Below, one piece after another: positions 48,130-57,542 of a stretch of 64,000 nucleotides of DNA. Source of the DNA: Nitrosomonas sp. (GTDB lineage Bacteria > Pseudomonadota > Gammaproteobacteria > Burkholderiales > Nitrosomonadaceae); assembly GCA_016721865.1 (NCBI GenBank), contig JADKHF010000004.1, positions 62,001 through 126,000 on the forward strand. Direction: 5' to 3'. The first letter of the stretch is position 1; each line of letters opens with the position of its first letter. The position numbers were made by a program, and so were the translations under genes. Under the pieces are notes generated by a model. The model worked only from the letters and a program-made list of their open reading frames with translations, did not search any database and had not been told where the DNA came from.

Positions 48130-49170
48130 ATGAAAATATTTTACGGCATACAAGGAACAGGCAACGGTCATATTACACGTGGCCGGATTATGGCCAGGGA
48201 ATTCCAAGCGGCAAATTTTGAAGTAACTTATCAGTTTACCGGCAGGCCACAAGATAAATTTTTTGATATGGAAGTCTTTAATGACTATCAATGGCGGGAT
48301 GGTCTGACTTTCAGTACAAAGAACGGGAAAATCAATCACCTGAATACCGTATTACAATCAAAACCACTGCGTTTTCTCAAGGACATCAAGCAGCTGGATT
48401 TAAGCAGCTACGATCTGGTTATTTGTGACTACGAACCGATAACCGCTTGGGCAGGGCGCCAGCAAAACAAAAAAACCATCGGCATCAGCCATCAATATGC
48501 TTTTCATCACAATATACCGCGCGCGGGCAATGATCCGCTGTCTGAAGCGGTTATGAAAAATTTTGCACCGGTAGATATTCGTATCGGTCTGCATTGGCAT
48601 CATTTCGATCAGCCCATATTGCCGCCGGTTATTGAAACCCCTATCATTTCCCGGCAAATACAAAAAAATAAAATTATTGTCTACCTGCCATTCGAGGATC
48701 AACATCGCTTAATTGAACTGTTTGCGCCATTCAAGGAATTCGAGTTTTTTAACTATTCTCCGGAAATCACACCTTCACCTTATGCGCACATACATTGCAA
48801 GTCGTTATCTCTAAAAGGATTTCAGAGCGATTTGTCGGATTGCGCCGGCATTATCTGCAATGCTGGCTTTGAACTGGCTGGTGAATCATTGCAATTAGGC
48901 AAGAAAATCCTGGTAAAACCAGTGCATGCGCAAATGGAGCAAGCTTCTAATGCAGTAGCACTGCAAACATTAGGCTACGGGCAAATGATGCACAAAGTCG
49001 ATTCAAGGATTATTGAACAATGGCTGTATGAAACCAAGGCCGTTCGTGTTACCTATCCCAACACCGCCAAGTATCTGGTGCAGTGGATAAAGGATGGCAT
49101 GCCGCCGATTGAGCAGTCTTGGTGTAATCAGATCTGGGCGGATGTCAAAGTAATACCGGTTGAATCTTAA
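48130..49170 (+). CDS. MJ1255/VC2487-family glycosyltransferase
   Basis: This 346-residue protein has a GT-B fold. The N-terminal FYGIQGTGNGHITRGRIMAREF is the donor-side glycine loop as in GT28 enzymes (MurG, MGDG synthase). The C-terminal ICNAGFELAGESLQLGKKILVKPVHAQMEQASNAVAL is the nucleotide-sugar binding region. The ATG at 48130 gives the family start MKIFYGIQG; an upstream extension to 48049 lies across the promoter. Function of the family is not known. The Pho box and the following lipid-kinase gene make diacylglycerol glycosylation an attractive guess. Confidence 0.85.
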   Translation: MKIFYGIQGTGNGHITRGRIMAREFQAANFEVTYQFTGRPQDKFFDMEVFNDYQWRDGLTFSTKNGKINHLNTVLQSKPLRFLKDIKQLDLSSYDLVICDYEPITAWAGRQQNKKTIGISHQYAFHHNIPRAGNDPLSEAVMKNFAPVDIRIGLHWHHFDQPILPPVIETPIISRQIQKNKIIVYLPFEDQHRLIELFAPFKEFEFFNYSPEITPSPYAHIHCKSLSLKGFQSDLSDCAGIICNAGFELAGESLQLGKKILVKPVHAQMEQASNAVALQTLGYGQMMHKVDSRIIEQWLYETKAVRVTYPNTAKYLVQWIKDGMPPIEQSWCNQIWADVKVIPVES

Positions 49171-50251
49171 TCGGAGCTATCATGCGTTTACTAAAAATTG
49201 CTTATTCAATCTAAGATCTTACAAGTACCCAACACCATTCATGAAAGACGATCACTTATTTCAAACCAGTCACTTGGTTATTAAAATACCGCCTCCGGAA
49301 AAAATAATTATTATTTATAACCCGATATCCAGCGCAGGCAACACAGAAACGCTCGCCTGTCAACTGGAGATGGAACTCACTCTCCATGGAAAAAATGTTG
49401 AAGTATGTGCATCTGAAAAAAAGATGAGGGGGTATACGCGCCTCACGGATAACATCGCCGCGAGTGATCTCGTTGTCGTAGTTGGCGGAGATGGAACGAT
49501 AAGAAAATTGCTGCATGGCATCAATAAAACGGATACGCCTATTTATGCTATCCCAGGTGGAAATGAATCGCTGTTTGCACGTTCCTATGAAATGAGTCTC
49601 CATGCAGATGATTTACTCCAGGCAATAGCCTCAGGGACATGCCTGCAGCAATTTTATGGTCTGATCAGCGGTAAAGGAATTAAGGGGGATAAACCTTTTT
49701 TCCATATGGCGTCAATGGGCTTGGATTCACTGACCGTGAGAAATATTGGCAAAAGAAAAGGCCCGCTCAATGACTCGATCTATATTTGGCACGGATTAAA
49801 AGCCTTGTGCGCATTACATCACCCCACTGTTTCTGCAAGCGTTGATGGACAACAAGTTATTGATCACGAATCCGGATATATCATCGTGGCCAACAATTCA
49901 GCGTATGCAAGAAATTTGCAGCTTGTTCCTGCGGCTAATCCATCAAAAAACGAGCTTGTTCTTGGTTTCTTACCAGGCGCACGGCATCAGCATGAACTGA
50001 TCAAAGCCATGAGAATTCTGCAACGTAAGCCAGCAAACTTACCCATGCAGTATTTTTCCGGCAAAAACATTGCATGTACATTGCATGATCGGGCTTATCC
50101 GCTGCAAGTTGATGGGGATTATTTCCGCAATCGCGATATCGAGGCAGAAAGCACAGTTGCGTTCAGTGTCAGCCCTAGACCAATCCGTGTGTTAATTCCT
50201 CCCTCCTTGAACACAAAAGGGCATGCTCAAGAACAAACTACTAACAAATAA
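49160..50251 (+). CDS. diacylglycerol kinase family lipid kinase
   Basis: This 363-residue DAGK_cat protein of the YegS/LCB5 class begins its domain at EKIIIIYNPISSAGNTE. It contains the VVVVGGDGTIRKLLHGI nucleotide loop (GGDGT) and IPGGNESLFARS where most relatives have GTxNDFAR. The C-terminal half is a beta-rich domain ending LQVDGDYF. The substrate could be diacylglycerol or another lipid alcohol. The start is either TTG 49160, overlapping the glycosyltransferase stop, or ATG 49241. It is cotranscribed with the glycosyltransferase from the Pho-box promoter. Confidence 0.82.
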   Translation: MNLNRSYHAFTKNCLFNLRSYKYPTPFMKDDHLFQTSHLVIKIPPPEKIIIIYNPISSAGNTETLACQLEMELTLHGKNVEVCASEKKMRGYTRLTDNIAASDLVVVVGGDGTIRKLLHGINKTDTPIYAIPGGNESLFARSYEMSLHADDLLQAIASGTCLQQFYGLISGKGIKGDKPFFHMASMGLDSLTVRNIGKRKGPLNDSIYIWHGLKALCALHHPTVSASVDGQQVIDHESGYIIVANNSAYARNLQLVPAANPSKNELVLGFLPGARHQHELIKAMRILQRKPANLPMQYFSGKNIACTLHDRAYPLQVDGDYFRNRDIEAESTVAFSVSPRPIRVLIPPSLNTKGHAQEQTTNK

Positions 50252-50273
50252 TTGAAATTTGTCTTTTCATTCA

Positions 50274-52172
50274 TTAAAGATTAATTGCACATGGATTGCT
50301 ATTAATACTTGGAACTGAGCTTGCCTGATCCGAATAGCGCAAGTAGTGCTCTCGCCGTTCAATAAACAGACTGTTACCAGGTATGCGTTTTGCCTGATGC
50401 TTGGCAATTGTTGCGATAGTAGAAATTTCATGGTGTGTGCTAAATATACCTGGGGCCACCACGACCGCGCCGATAGAAAGTGTAATCAGTGAATGAAACA
50501 CGCGCTGCCCCTTACGGTCTATCGAAAAATATCCGCCTTGATCGCAATGCTCCGATTTAAAGAAGCGCATGATCTCACGCGTGAAGTTTGCCAAAACATG
50601 CCGACAGCGAATTTCCCAGTCAAAACTTTGAAACAGAATGATGAAATCATCTCCACCAATGTGTCCGATAAAATCCCGCTCCAAGTCACACGCTTGAGAC
50701 AGCATGTTGCCCGTAGTCTGAATGACTTCATCACCTTTGCGATAACCATAAATATCATTGAATGGTTTGAATGCATCCAGGTCACAATAGCAAACACAAA
50801 ATACGACCTGACTTTCCAGCAAACGGTCAATATGCTCGTCAATGGGCACATTCCCCGGCAACAAGGTTAGCGGATTGGCGTAGCGCGCTGCCGTAATCTG
50901 CAACTGAGTAATTTCCCGCATTAAATCATGACCGGTACCGACACCGAGATATTGGCCCCGGTCAGTAATAATGAAACCATTCGACAAATGACGCTGCCCG
51001 GCGGCTACTACTGCATTACTTAGTTCTTGTAAACTAATGTTTTTATCCACTACTAACGGTGCCGGGTCCATAAATAAGGAGCAGGATTTCTTGCCATACA
51101 GCTCGCGCCAATAAGGTCGCGCGAAAGCGTCAATTAACCGGTTGCGGGTAATTATTCCAACTGGAATATCCTGTTTGACCACAGGCAGTGACTCCAGAGT
51201 TAGCTGCTTATTAAAGCGGTTATATACTTCATCGTTATCCATTTCAGGTGTCACAGGCGGCACCGAAATCAACAGTTTCATGGTCGACAAGGTTTTCTGT
51301 ATAACGATATTCTTCCTGGGGAAAACTAAAATCCCATTTTGATGCACGCTGTTGGCAGCATTTGTCGATATGATGGTGGCTGGAATCACATTGGGGCGTG
51401 CAATGAAATATCCTTGTCCAAGTAAGATACCCAGATCCTTGACAATCATAAATTCAGCATGGGTTTCGATACCCTCCGCAATAATCTGCGTGCTCGAATT
51501 TTCCGCGATTTGCTGGATAGACCTTACGAATTGTAGTTTGATGGGATCCTGATTGATGTTCTGGATGAAGTGCTGATCGATTTTGACATATTCAGGCCTG
51601 AGTTCGAACCACAGACGCAGGCTGGAGAATCCTTCACCCAGATCATCGATGGCAATTTCCAATCCCATCGAGCGATAATGCCGCACAGCCTCGAGCAGCA
51701 GAGGATAATCATAGGTTGGCTGGTTCTCAGTTAATTCGATAACCACACGATGTGGCTCTAAACCAAGTGATCGCATGTAATCCAACGTTTCCCCATTCTT
51801 AAAATTTTCATCAAGCAGGCATTCAGGACTCACGTTCAAGAAAAGCTTTCCCATAAGTTTCTGTTGAACAAAAGCTTCAAGCATAACTTGGCGACACAGC
51901 CGTTCTACTTCCAGCAACAATCCAAATTGCCCAGCCGCTCTGAACAAACTGAGCGGTGAATGTAACGGACTGTTGGATGGCCCGCGAATTAATCCTTCAT
52001 AGGCGTAAATCTCGCCTGTAGCCATAGAAATGATGGGTTGGAAGTTTGGCGTTAACTGACGCTGCTCGATTATTTTGATAAGCCGCAAGAATATCTCGCT
52101 ACGACTGGATTCATGGGTTGCAGCAGAATCAATTACCCTGCCGGGTAAAAAACTTTTTACATTTATATCCAT
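50274..52172 (-). CDS. EAL-CBS-GGDEF cyclic-di-GMP signalling protein
   Basis: From ATG 52172 the protein has 632 residues. An EAL domain (about 15-265) has EGLIR in place of EALLR, with ELTEN, DDLGEG and KIDQHFI intact. A CBS pair follows (about 300-425, DIPVGIITRNRLIDAF and GFIITDRGQYLGVGT). A GGDEF domain (about 440-615) carries GGDDF. Most catalytic residues of both domains are kept, so it could act as phosphodiesterase or cyclase, with the CBS pair sensing adenine nucleotides. It is convergent with the DAG kinase-like gene. Confidence 0.88.
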   Translation of the reverse strand: MDINVKSFLPGRVIDSAATHESSRSEIFLRLIKIIEQRQLTPNFQPIISMATGEIYAYEGLIRGPSNSPLHSPLSLFRAAGQFGLLLEVERLCRQVMLEAFVQQKLMGKLFLNVSPECLLDENFKNGETLDYMRSLGLEPHRVVIELTENQPTYDYPLLLEAVRHYRSMGLEIAIDDLGEGFSSLRLWFELRPEYVKIDQHFIQNINQDPIKLQFVRSIQQIAENSSTQIIAEGIETHAEFMIVKDLGILLGQGYFIARPNVIPATIISTNAANSVHQNGILVFPRKNIVIQKTLSTMKLLISVPPVTPEMDNDEVYNRFNKQLTLESLPVVKQDIPVGIITRNRLIDAFARPYWRELYGKKSCSLFMDPAPLVVDKNISLQELSNAVVAAGQRHLSNGFIITDRGQYLGVGTGHDLMREITQLQITAARYANPLTLLPGNVPIDEHIDRLLESQVVFCVCYCDLDAFKPFNDIYGYRKGDEVIQTTGNMLSQACDLERDFIGHIGGDDFIILFQSFDWEIRCRHVLANFTREIMRFFKSEHCDQGGYFSIDRKGQRVFHSLITLSIGAVVVAPGIFSTHHEISTIATIAKHQAKRIPGNSLFIERREHYLRYSDQASSVPSINSNPCAINL

Positions 52173-52402
52173 ACAATAATCCCGCAAACAAATTGGCAGG
52201 ATCAACTTTAGCAAAGTGATATGAAATAATTATTACAAAACTGTTATGCAATCAATGTACAACCATAGATTGATGAGAAATTGGATTTAAATGATGATTC
52301 ACTCGTAAAAACAATAAACGATATATACTATATAAATGGTTTATACTGTTTTTTGCTATTTAAGATGTTCAATTCTCAATTCATTACTTCAAAGAGGACA
52401 AT

Positions 52403-52813
52403 CATGACAAAAAAAGCCAAATTAAATGAAAAATAAAATCTATATCAGCTACTGAAAATACTGTCGCAAAAACGCCTGTCGCAGCAGTGAAAAAAACAGC
52501 CATCCCCAGCAATACTGCAAACAATGAAGTTAAGACAGTGCCTCCTGTAACCAAGGATGGTACAAAGAAGCAAGAAAAGAAAGATAAACCAAAGAAAATT
52601 AAAATGATCCGCGATAGTTTTACTCTACCGGAAGGTGATTACGCTATGCTGGCTGAACTGAAAAAGAAATGCCTTGAAGCAGGGGTGCATGTGAAAAAAA
52701 GTGAACTGATGCGAGCAGGATTATTACACTTATCCAAACTTAATCAATCGGTATTGCTCCAAGCGGTTGCCCAAGTGGAGATAATCAAAACAGGGCGGCC
52801 TGCAAAAGGGTAA
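52403..52813 (+). pseudogene. lysine-rich conserved small protein, frameshifted
   Basis: The gene starts at ATG 52403, with AGAGGA 6-7 nt upstream, and reads MTKKAKLNEK before a TAA. One extra A in the AAAAA run at 52430-52434 would give EKIKSISATENTVAKTPVAAVKKTA and join it to the long frame. The rebuilt protein of about 137 residues has a Lys/Ala/Pro/Thr-rich basic N-terminus. Its C-terminal helical domain (IRDSFTLPEGDYAMLAELKKKCLEAGVHVKKSELMRAGLLHLSKL) resembles ribbon-helix-helix-like DNA-binding modules. A nucleoid-associated role is a guess. Confidence 0.65.
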
Positions 52814-52819
52814 TTTGTA

Positions 52820-52880
52820 ATAGCGGATGCTGCCGCGTTCTGTATTCTGCCATAGGGATGAACAACGCAGGACGCGGCGC
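52820..52880. terminator. likely bidirectional terminator
   Basis: An inverted repeat (GCCGCGTTCTG / CAGGACGCGGC, with one unpaired base) lies between two convergent genes, 52813 and 52892. The loop is long (about 25 nt) and the U tract short (ATTTATTT), so efficiency is uncertain. Confidence 0.5.
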
Positions 52881-52891
52881 ATTTATTTAAA

Positions 52892-54316
52892 CTACTGATT
52901 CTTTCTGCGGCGTGTTATGAATCCCAGGCAGCCTATTCCGGTTAGCAACATGGCATAGGTTTCTGGCTCTGGAACTGCCGCTACCGCTTGAGGAAGATAA
53001 ACAGAACCTCCAAGATCGGCATCTTTGAAACCGATTACGAAGAACTGATTATCTCCCGCGACGGTTGTAAAATCATTGTCATTGGCTAATATGAGTGTAT
53101 GATAAGTTTCGGCACCAACGATTACATCATCACCAAAAGCCGCGCCTTCCAGCTTGGCCGGAATGTTTGCATCAGTAATTCCGTTTGCGTTAAGCAATGC
53201 CCTGATATCAAGAAATAAACTCTTATCCGGATGCCCTTGATTAGCTAACAGATTTGCCTGGCCACTGATGCTCGTTATGTCGATTGCGCCATCCAGATCA
53301 ACCTTCCACAACTGCTTGATTGCCGCATTTGAGCCGTCACCTAGCCCCTTACCATCCCGTTCGAGAACCAGGAATTCATGATTATTAATGGCGAGTATTT
53401 CACTGCTGTTGTAATTTTTTGTGCCAATCTGGTTGTCATATGCAAATTCATGAGTTGCACCGGTAGCAATGTCTATTGAAACTATGCGATTGGCCCGTCC
53501 ACCATCGCCACCATCCTGCAACAATGGGCTTTGCATAAAACCGAATAGAGTTTTGCCATCCGGGGAAATAGCGAGTCCTTCCATGCCTTGTTGTTAACCC
53601 GGCCAGCGGTATTGCCGCTGATCTCTGTGGCACCATTTGAACTCAGGTTCGCTACGGCTAAATTAGCTGATAAAGCGAAGGAATTAATACGCTCGCCAGT
53701 CTGGCGATCAAACTGGTAAACATAAGGCCCGGTATTCATCTGAAATAAAACGCTTTTGCCATCGTTTGAAACACGAATGGCTTCAGGGTCAAGGCGTCCG
53801 TTATTGGGATTGAGTGAATCGCCTGCTCCAAAATTATCCGAGCGTCCGCTGAAATAATTATTCGTCGCAGTATTTAAAGCAGGTGCAGCGCCAGCTGCGT
53901 ATGTCAACGGTGTAGTGCTTGAAAGCAAAGTGGTGCCGTTTAAGGTAGCTGTAACTGTGAGAGGTAGTGTGGTACCCGCCGAATAGCTTAAACCAATTGT
54001 ATGAAAGCGGGAGATATAGGAAGTGGTGTTATCCACAGCGCTTCCTCCGGTATAGGCGAGGGCGTTCGGACCCCTATCCGGCAGTGCCAGGAAAGTATTG
54101 TTGCCAGCATACGCAAAACCAGAGCCCATTCCACCCAGAAGATTGGCGGAGATTCCACTTTCGAGTGTGCCTGTCAAACCTGACAAATCGCTTCCGCTAC
54201 CTGGAAGACTGCCGATACCAAGCAATACTGGGTGTTGCATTTGCAACCGGTACTAGCAATGAGATTGCCAGAAGTACTGGTAGAATTATTTTTGATTTTT
54301 GTTCAAAAGTTTTCAT
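52892..54316 (-). pseudogene. PEP-CTERM phytase-like esterase, frameshifted
   Basis: The ATG at 54316 follows GAAGGAAA and starts a clear signal peptide (IILPVLLAISLLVPVANA). A frame change near 54225 leads to LLGIGSLPGSGSDLSGLTGTLESG...ALPDRGPNAL, a phytase-like (esterase-like activity of phytase) propeller domain. A second change near 53590 leads to EGLAISPDGKTLFGFMQSPLLQDGG. The C-terminus is a PEP-CTERM signal (VPEPETYAMLLTGIGCLGFITRRRK). Rebuilt length is about 470 residues. A strong Pho-box-like site lies upstream, so secreted organic-phosphate hydrolysis is likely. Confidence 0.8.
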
Positions 54317-54618
54317 GTTTATTTCCTTCGAGGTTTAAAGAAATACTGCCATTCGATCAATACCGACACTGGACAGTCATGAAATTTTTGCATGATGGGA
54401 TGACAGCATCATGACAAGAATATAAATCGAATGAGTCGTGAGCAGCAGAAAGATGGCCAAGAACATGTGTTGATAGTTTTAAATCTGCCATTTCGCGCAA
54501 TCTTGACCAATACAGACAGAACCCGAGGAGGTTGATCTTTCGAGTTTTTTGAGGGAACTCCGAATTCTTAAAGTTCCTTGTGAATGAGAAGAAAAACTTA
54601 CTTACTCTCAGCGATGGC
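54317..54618. other. regulatory region between phytase-like and pyruvate kinase genes
   Basis: This 302-bp region contains the Pho-box-like site at 54400-54417. No ORF is supported. Both neighbouring genes run leftward. Confidence 0.6.
54384..54417 (-). promoter_or_regulatory. candidate Pho box of the phytase-like gene
   Basis: On the minus strand TTGTCAT-GATG-CTGTCAT (54417-54400) matches CTGTCAT at 6/7 and 7/7 with a 4-nt spacer. A weak -10-like AAAAAT (54389-54384) follows after 10 nt. It is 84 nt before the ATG. Confidence 0.7.
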
Positions 54619-56496
54619 TTACCAATGAAGGCGCCGCAACAGCGATATCTTCTTATTCTGGTGGGATTGCATGCGATGCAGGATGTCATCCAATGACTGG
54701 ATTGCCTCGATAATATGCGATCCTTTGTTCAGCATAACGCATTCGGCACGCACCCCCATCGCGGCATCGGTAATTTCAGCGCGGCTGGGCTTTCCGCTCT
54801 TGGATAATCCTTCCAGTACTTGAGTCGCCCATATCACCGGCAAATGTGCGCCTTCGGCCAGCCAAAGAATTTCTTCTTGTAACTCCGCCAATCTTTCGTA
54901 ACCACATTCCACTGCCAGATCACCACGCGCAATCATTACACCGATATTTGCTGATCGCAGCAAAGTCAACAACAGTTCCGGTAGATTCTCAAATGCGGCA
55001 CGCGTTTCGATTTTCAGCACGATCCCAAGATTTTCAGCTTTCAGTCGCTTCAAATGCTTTTGCAGTAACAGAATGTCTGTGGGTTTTCTAACAAATGAAA
55101 GTCCGACCATATCTGCATGTTTCACGATAAATTCCAGATGCTCGATGTCCTGTGCCGTCAGTCCATTCAACTCAAGCCGGCTATCCGGTAAGTTGATGCC
55201 TTTATTCGCAAGCAGTTTCTCTCCACCTTCGCGAGCTTGCGTGATTTCAACGACTAATTTATTTTTACAGACACTGCGAATTACGCCACCGATTCTGCCA
55301 TCATCGATCAGGATACGTTCGCCTGGCTGGGCGTTTAGAAATACTTCCGGCAAGGAACAGGCAATACTGGCTGCATGGAGCAATCGCCTGCCAGCATCGA
55401 ATTGGGATGGCTTGCCCGGCAAAGGTTCGCGCGTGATATTCAGATTGTCTCCAATGTGCAGGCGGATCAATTCGGGTGCTTGAGATAGTGTCCCGACTAT
55501 GCCGACACAACCAGTCCGACGTGGATGTCCGGATACAGGTACCCGCAGGTGATTGAGTTCTATACCAGGGGTGATATAAGTGGTTTGGCTGGATTCGCCC
55601 CAATAGCTCGTCCCGATTTGATCAACCAGTTGCACGATACGGGAGGAACCCCTCGCGTCAGTAAATTCAATAATATCGCGCGATGCCACTTTTGTCAGCC
55701 AATCTCCCTGTACAGGCAGGCTGGCATCGGCAGGAGCCGGGGTGGGAGAAGTGTCGCTTTCGGGATGCAACCATATTCGCGCGGGGGCAATCACGTTGCC
55801 ATAGAGATCTCTCTGTGGTTTCCATTTGAGTACGGCAGGACCGGGGGCAATTTCGCCGGTGCGCAACTTTGGGCCGCCCAAGTCCATCAGGATGCGACAA
55901 GGTCTTCCGGTTTCACGGCGTGCCAAATTGATTTGCTCAATCATGCGGTTCCATATTTCAGGTGTGTCATGCGCACAATTGATTCGAGCGCAATCCATAC
56001 CATGGATGAGCATGTCTTTGACCAGTGAATAATCGCCTGCAGCTTCACTGGATAGAGTGACCATGATACGCACTCGGCGATGAGAGGATGGCTTGCCAAA
56101 TAAATTATTGGTATTGTTTTCAAGTTGAGTCACAGCCATCGTCTTTGGAACCGGAAAACATATTTCGTCTACTGATTTCTTGCCTAGCACACAACTCAAA
56201 AGATTAGTGATGGCACTCAGATGAGCGAAAACATGCGATTCCATTCGTCCTAGCGATGAAAGTCCCACTGCCGCCAATCTTTTCTGTAACGATCGCACAT
56301 CCCGGCGCCTCAGGCCAAGATAGTGAACCAGATTGATAGCATCGGCTTGATGAATTGGATTTACACGTTGCAGTTTTGGTGCGAAGAGCTGTTCAAGCTC
56401 TTTTAGCGCATTTTTCAGCTCCTCGAGTTCATATAACAAGCTGGCATAGGGGTTAGGCTCTGCAGAATTTGATGAACTTGATTGCTGCTTGATCAT
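54619..56496 (-). CDS. pyruvate kinase, atypical
   Basis: This 625-residue protein has a pyruvate kinase barrel after a helical N-terminal extension of about 140 residues that is absent from standard enzymes. Key sites are kept: ARINCAHD (substrate Arg/Asn), LMDLGGPKLRTG, LKIETRAAF (catalytic Lys and metal Glu), IARGDLAVE (metal Asp) and WATQVLEGL (Thr). An enlarged B domain spans about residues 215-375. The chain ends soon after CVMLNKG, so the C-terminal allosteric domain is missing. It probably makes pyruvate and ATP from phosphoenolpyruvate without the usual sugar-phosphate control. It lies next to pstB on the same strand. Confidence 0.85.
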   Translation of the reverse strand: MIKQQSSSSNSAEPNPYASLLYELEELKNALKELEQLFAPKLQRVNPIHQADAINLVHYLGLRRRDVRSLQKRLAAVGLSSLGRMESHVFAHLSAITNLLSCVLGKKSVDEICFPVPKTMAVTQLENNTNNLFGKPSSHRRVRIMVTLSSEAAGDYSLVKDMLIHGMDCARINCAHDTPEIWNRMIEQINLARRETGRPCRILMDLGGPKLRTGEIAPGPAVLKWKPQRDLYGNVIAPARIWLHPESDTSPTPAPADASLPVQGDWLTKVASRDIIEFTDARGSSRIVQLVDQIGTSYWGESSQTTYITPGIELNHLRVPVSGHPRRTGCVGIVGTLSQAPELIRLHIGDNLNITREPLPGKPSQFDAGRRLLHAASIACSLPEVFLNAQPGERILIDDGRIGGVIRSVCKNKLVVEITQAREGGEKLLANKGINLPDSRLELNGLTAQDIEHLEFIVKHADMVGLSFVRKPTDILLLQKHLKRLKAENLGIVLKIETRAAFENLPELLLTLLRSANIGVMIARGDLAVECGYERLAELQEEILWLAEGAHLPVIWATQVLEGLSKSGKPSRAEITDAAMGVRAECVMLNKGSHIIEAIQSLDDILHRMQSHQNKKISLLRRLHW

Positions 56497-56592
56497 GTCA
56501 ATTAATTTATTTCTAACTAATTAAATACAGCATTCGCATAATTAATAATTATGTTGGATTGCATAAATAAGATAGGGAGAGCCAAAAGCGTA

Positions 56593-57464
56593 CTAACCAA
56601 ATTTGCCAGTAATATAATCTTCTGTAGCTTTCTGCCTGGGTTTCGTAAAAAGCGTATCGGTATCACCAAACTCAATCAATTCGCCCAGGTACATGTAGGC
56701 GGTGTAGTCGGAAACGCGCGCTGCTTGTTGCATATTGTGCGTAACAATAACTATGGTGTAATCCTCTTTGAGCGTAAAGATCAAGTCTTCAATCCGCGCA
56801 GTAGAAATGGATCAAGCGCTGAAGTCGGTTCATCCAGCAGCACTACATCGGGTTTTATCGCGATCGTGCGTGCAATACACAGGCGTTGTTGCTGGCCGCC
56901 GGAAAGACTAATGCCGCTTTGATTCAGGCTATCTTTGACCTCCTCCCATAGAGCAGCTTTTTGCAGCGCCCACTCCACTCGCTCTTCCAGTGCGTTGCGG
57001 TTTAAGGTTTCATACAATTTTACGCCAAATGCCACATTATCGAAAATTGACATCGGAAATGGGGTAGGTTTCTGAAAGACCATGCCAACTTTGGCCCGCA
57101 GCATATTGATATCCTGTTTCTTGTCGAGAATATTCGCACCATCCATCATGATTTCACCGCGAGCTTCCTGGCTGGGATAAAGTTGATACATACGGTTAAA
57201 AGTGCGCAATAGCGTGGACTTTCCGCATCCTGAGGGGCCGATGAATGCGGTTATTTTTTTCTCCCAGATATTCATGTTAATAGATTTCAGTGCCTGACAT
57301 TTGTTGTAGTAAAAGTCTAAGTCGTTGATAGAGACTTTGGGAGCGATTGATTGCGAATGGATTATATTCATCTCGGTTTTTAATTTAGATTCGTGCATCG
57401 TTGGTTGTTGATAATCATGCGACCCAATGAATTTGCTGTAAAACAGTGTCTGTTGGTTTTTCAT
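56593..57464 (-). pseudogene. pstB: phosphate ABC transporter ATPase PstB, frameshifted
   Basis: Walker A GPSGCGKST, signature LSGGQQQRLCIART and Walker B VVLLDEPTSALDP lie in the first frame, which ends at 56781 after DPFLLRGLKT. The second frame supplies IFTLKEDYTIVIVTHNMQQAARVSDYTAYMYLGELIEFG to the end. One missing base near 56812 (GATCCATTTCT) explains the break and restores DPISTARIEDLI. The true start is probably an internal ATG at MNIIHSQSIAPK. PstB powers high-affinity phosphate uptake. It lies at the end of pstSCAB; no phoU follows. Confidence 0.9.
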
Positions 57465-57542
57465 ATTTATGCTCCGCTTATAAACGTTAGCCAGAAATTA
57501 TTTACAGTGGATCAGAAGCTTAATGGCGAAAGAGCTCTAATC

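Noticed and set aside
55525..56028. Plus-strand ORF of 167 codons
   Set aside because: Antisense shadow of the pyruvate kinase gene.
56781..56830. Programmed frameshift in pstB
   Set aside because: No slippery heptamer or known recoding in this family; a missing base is simpler.
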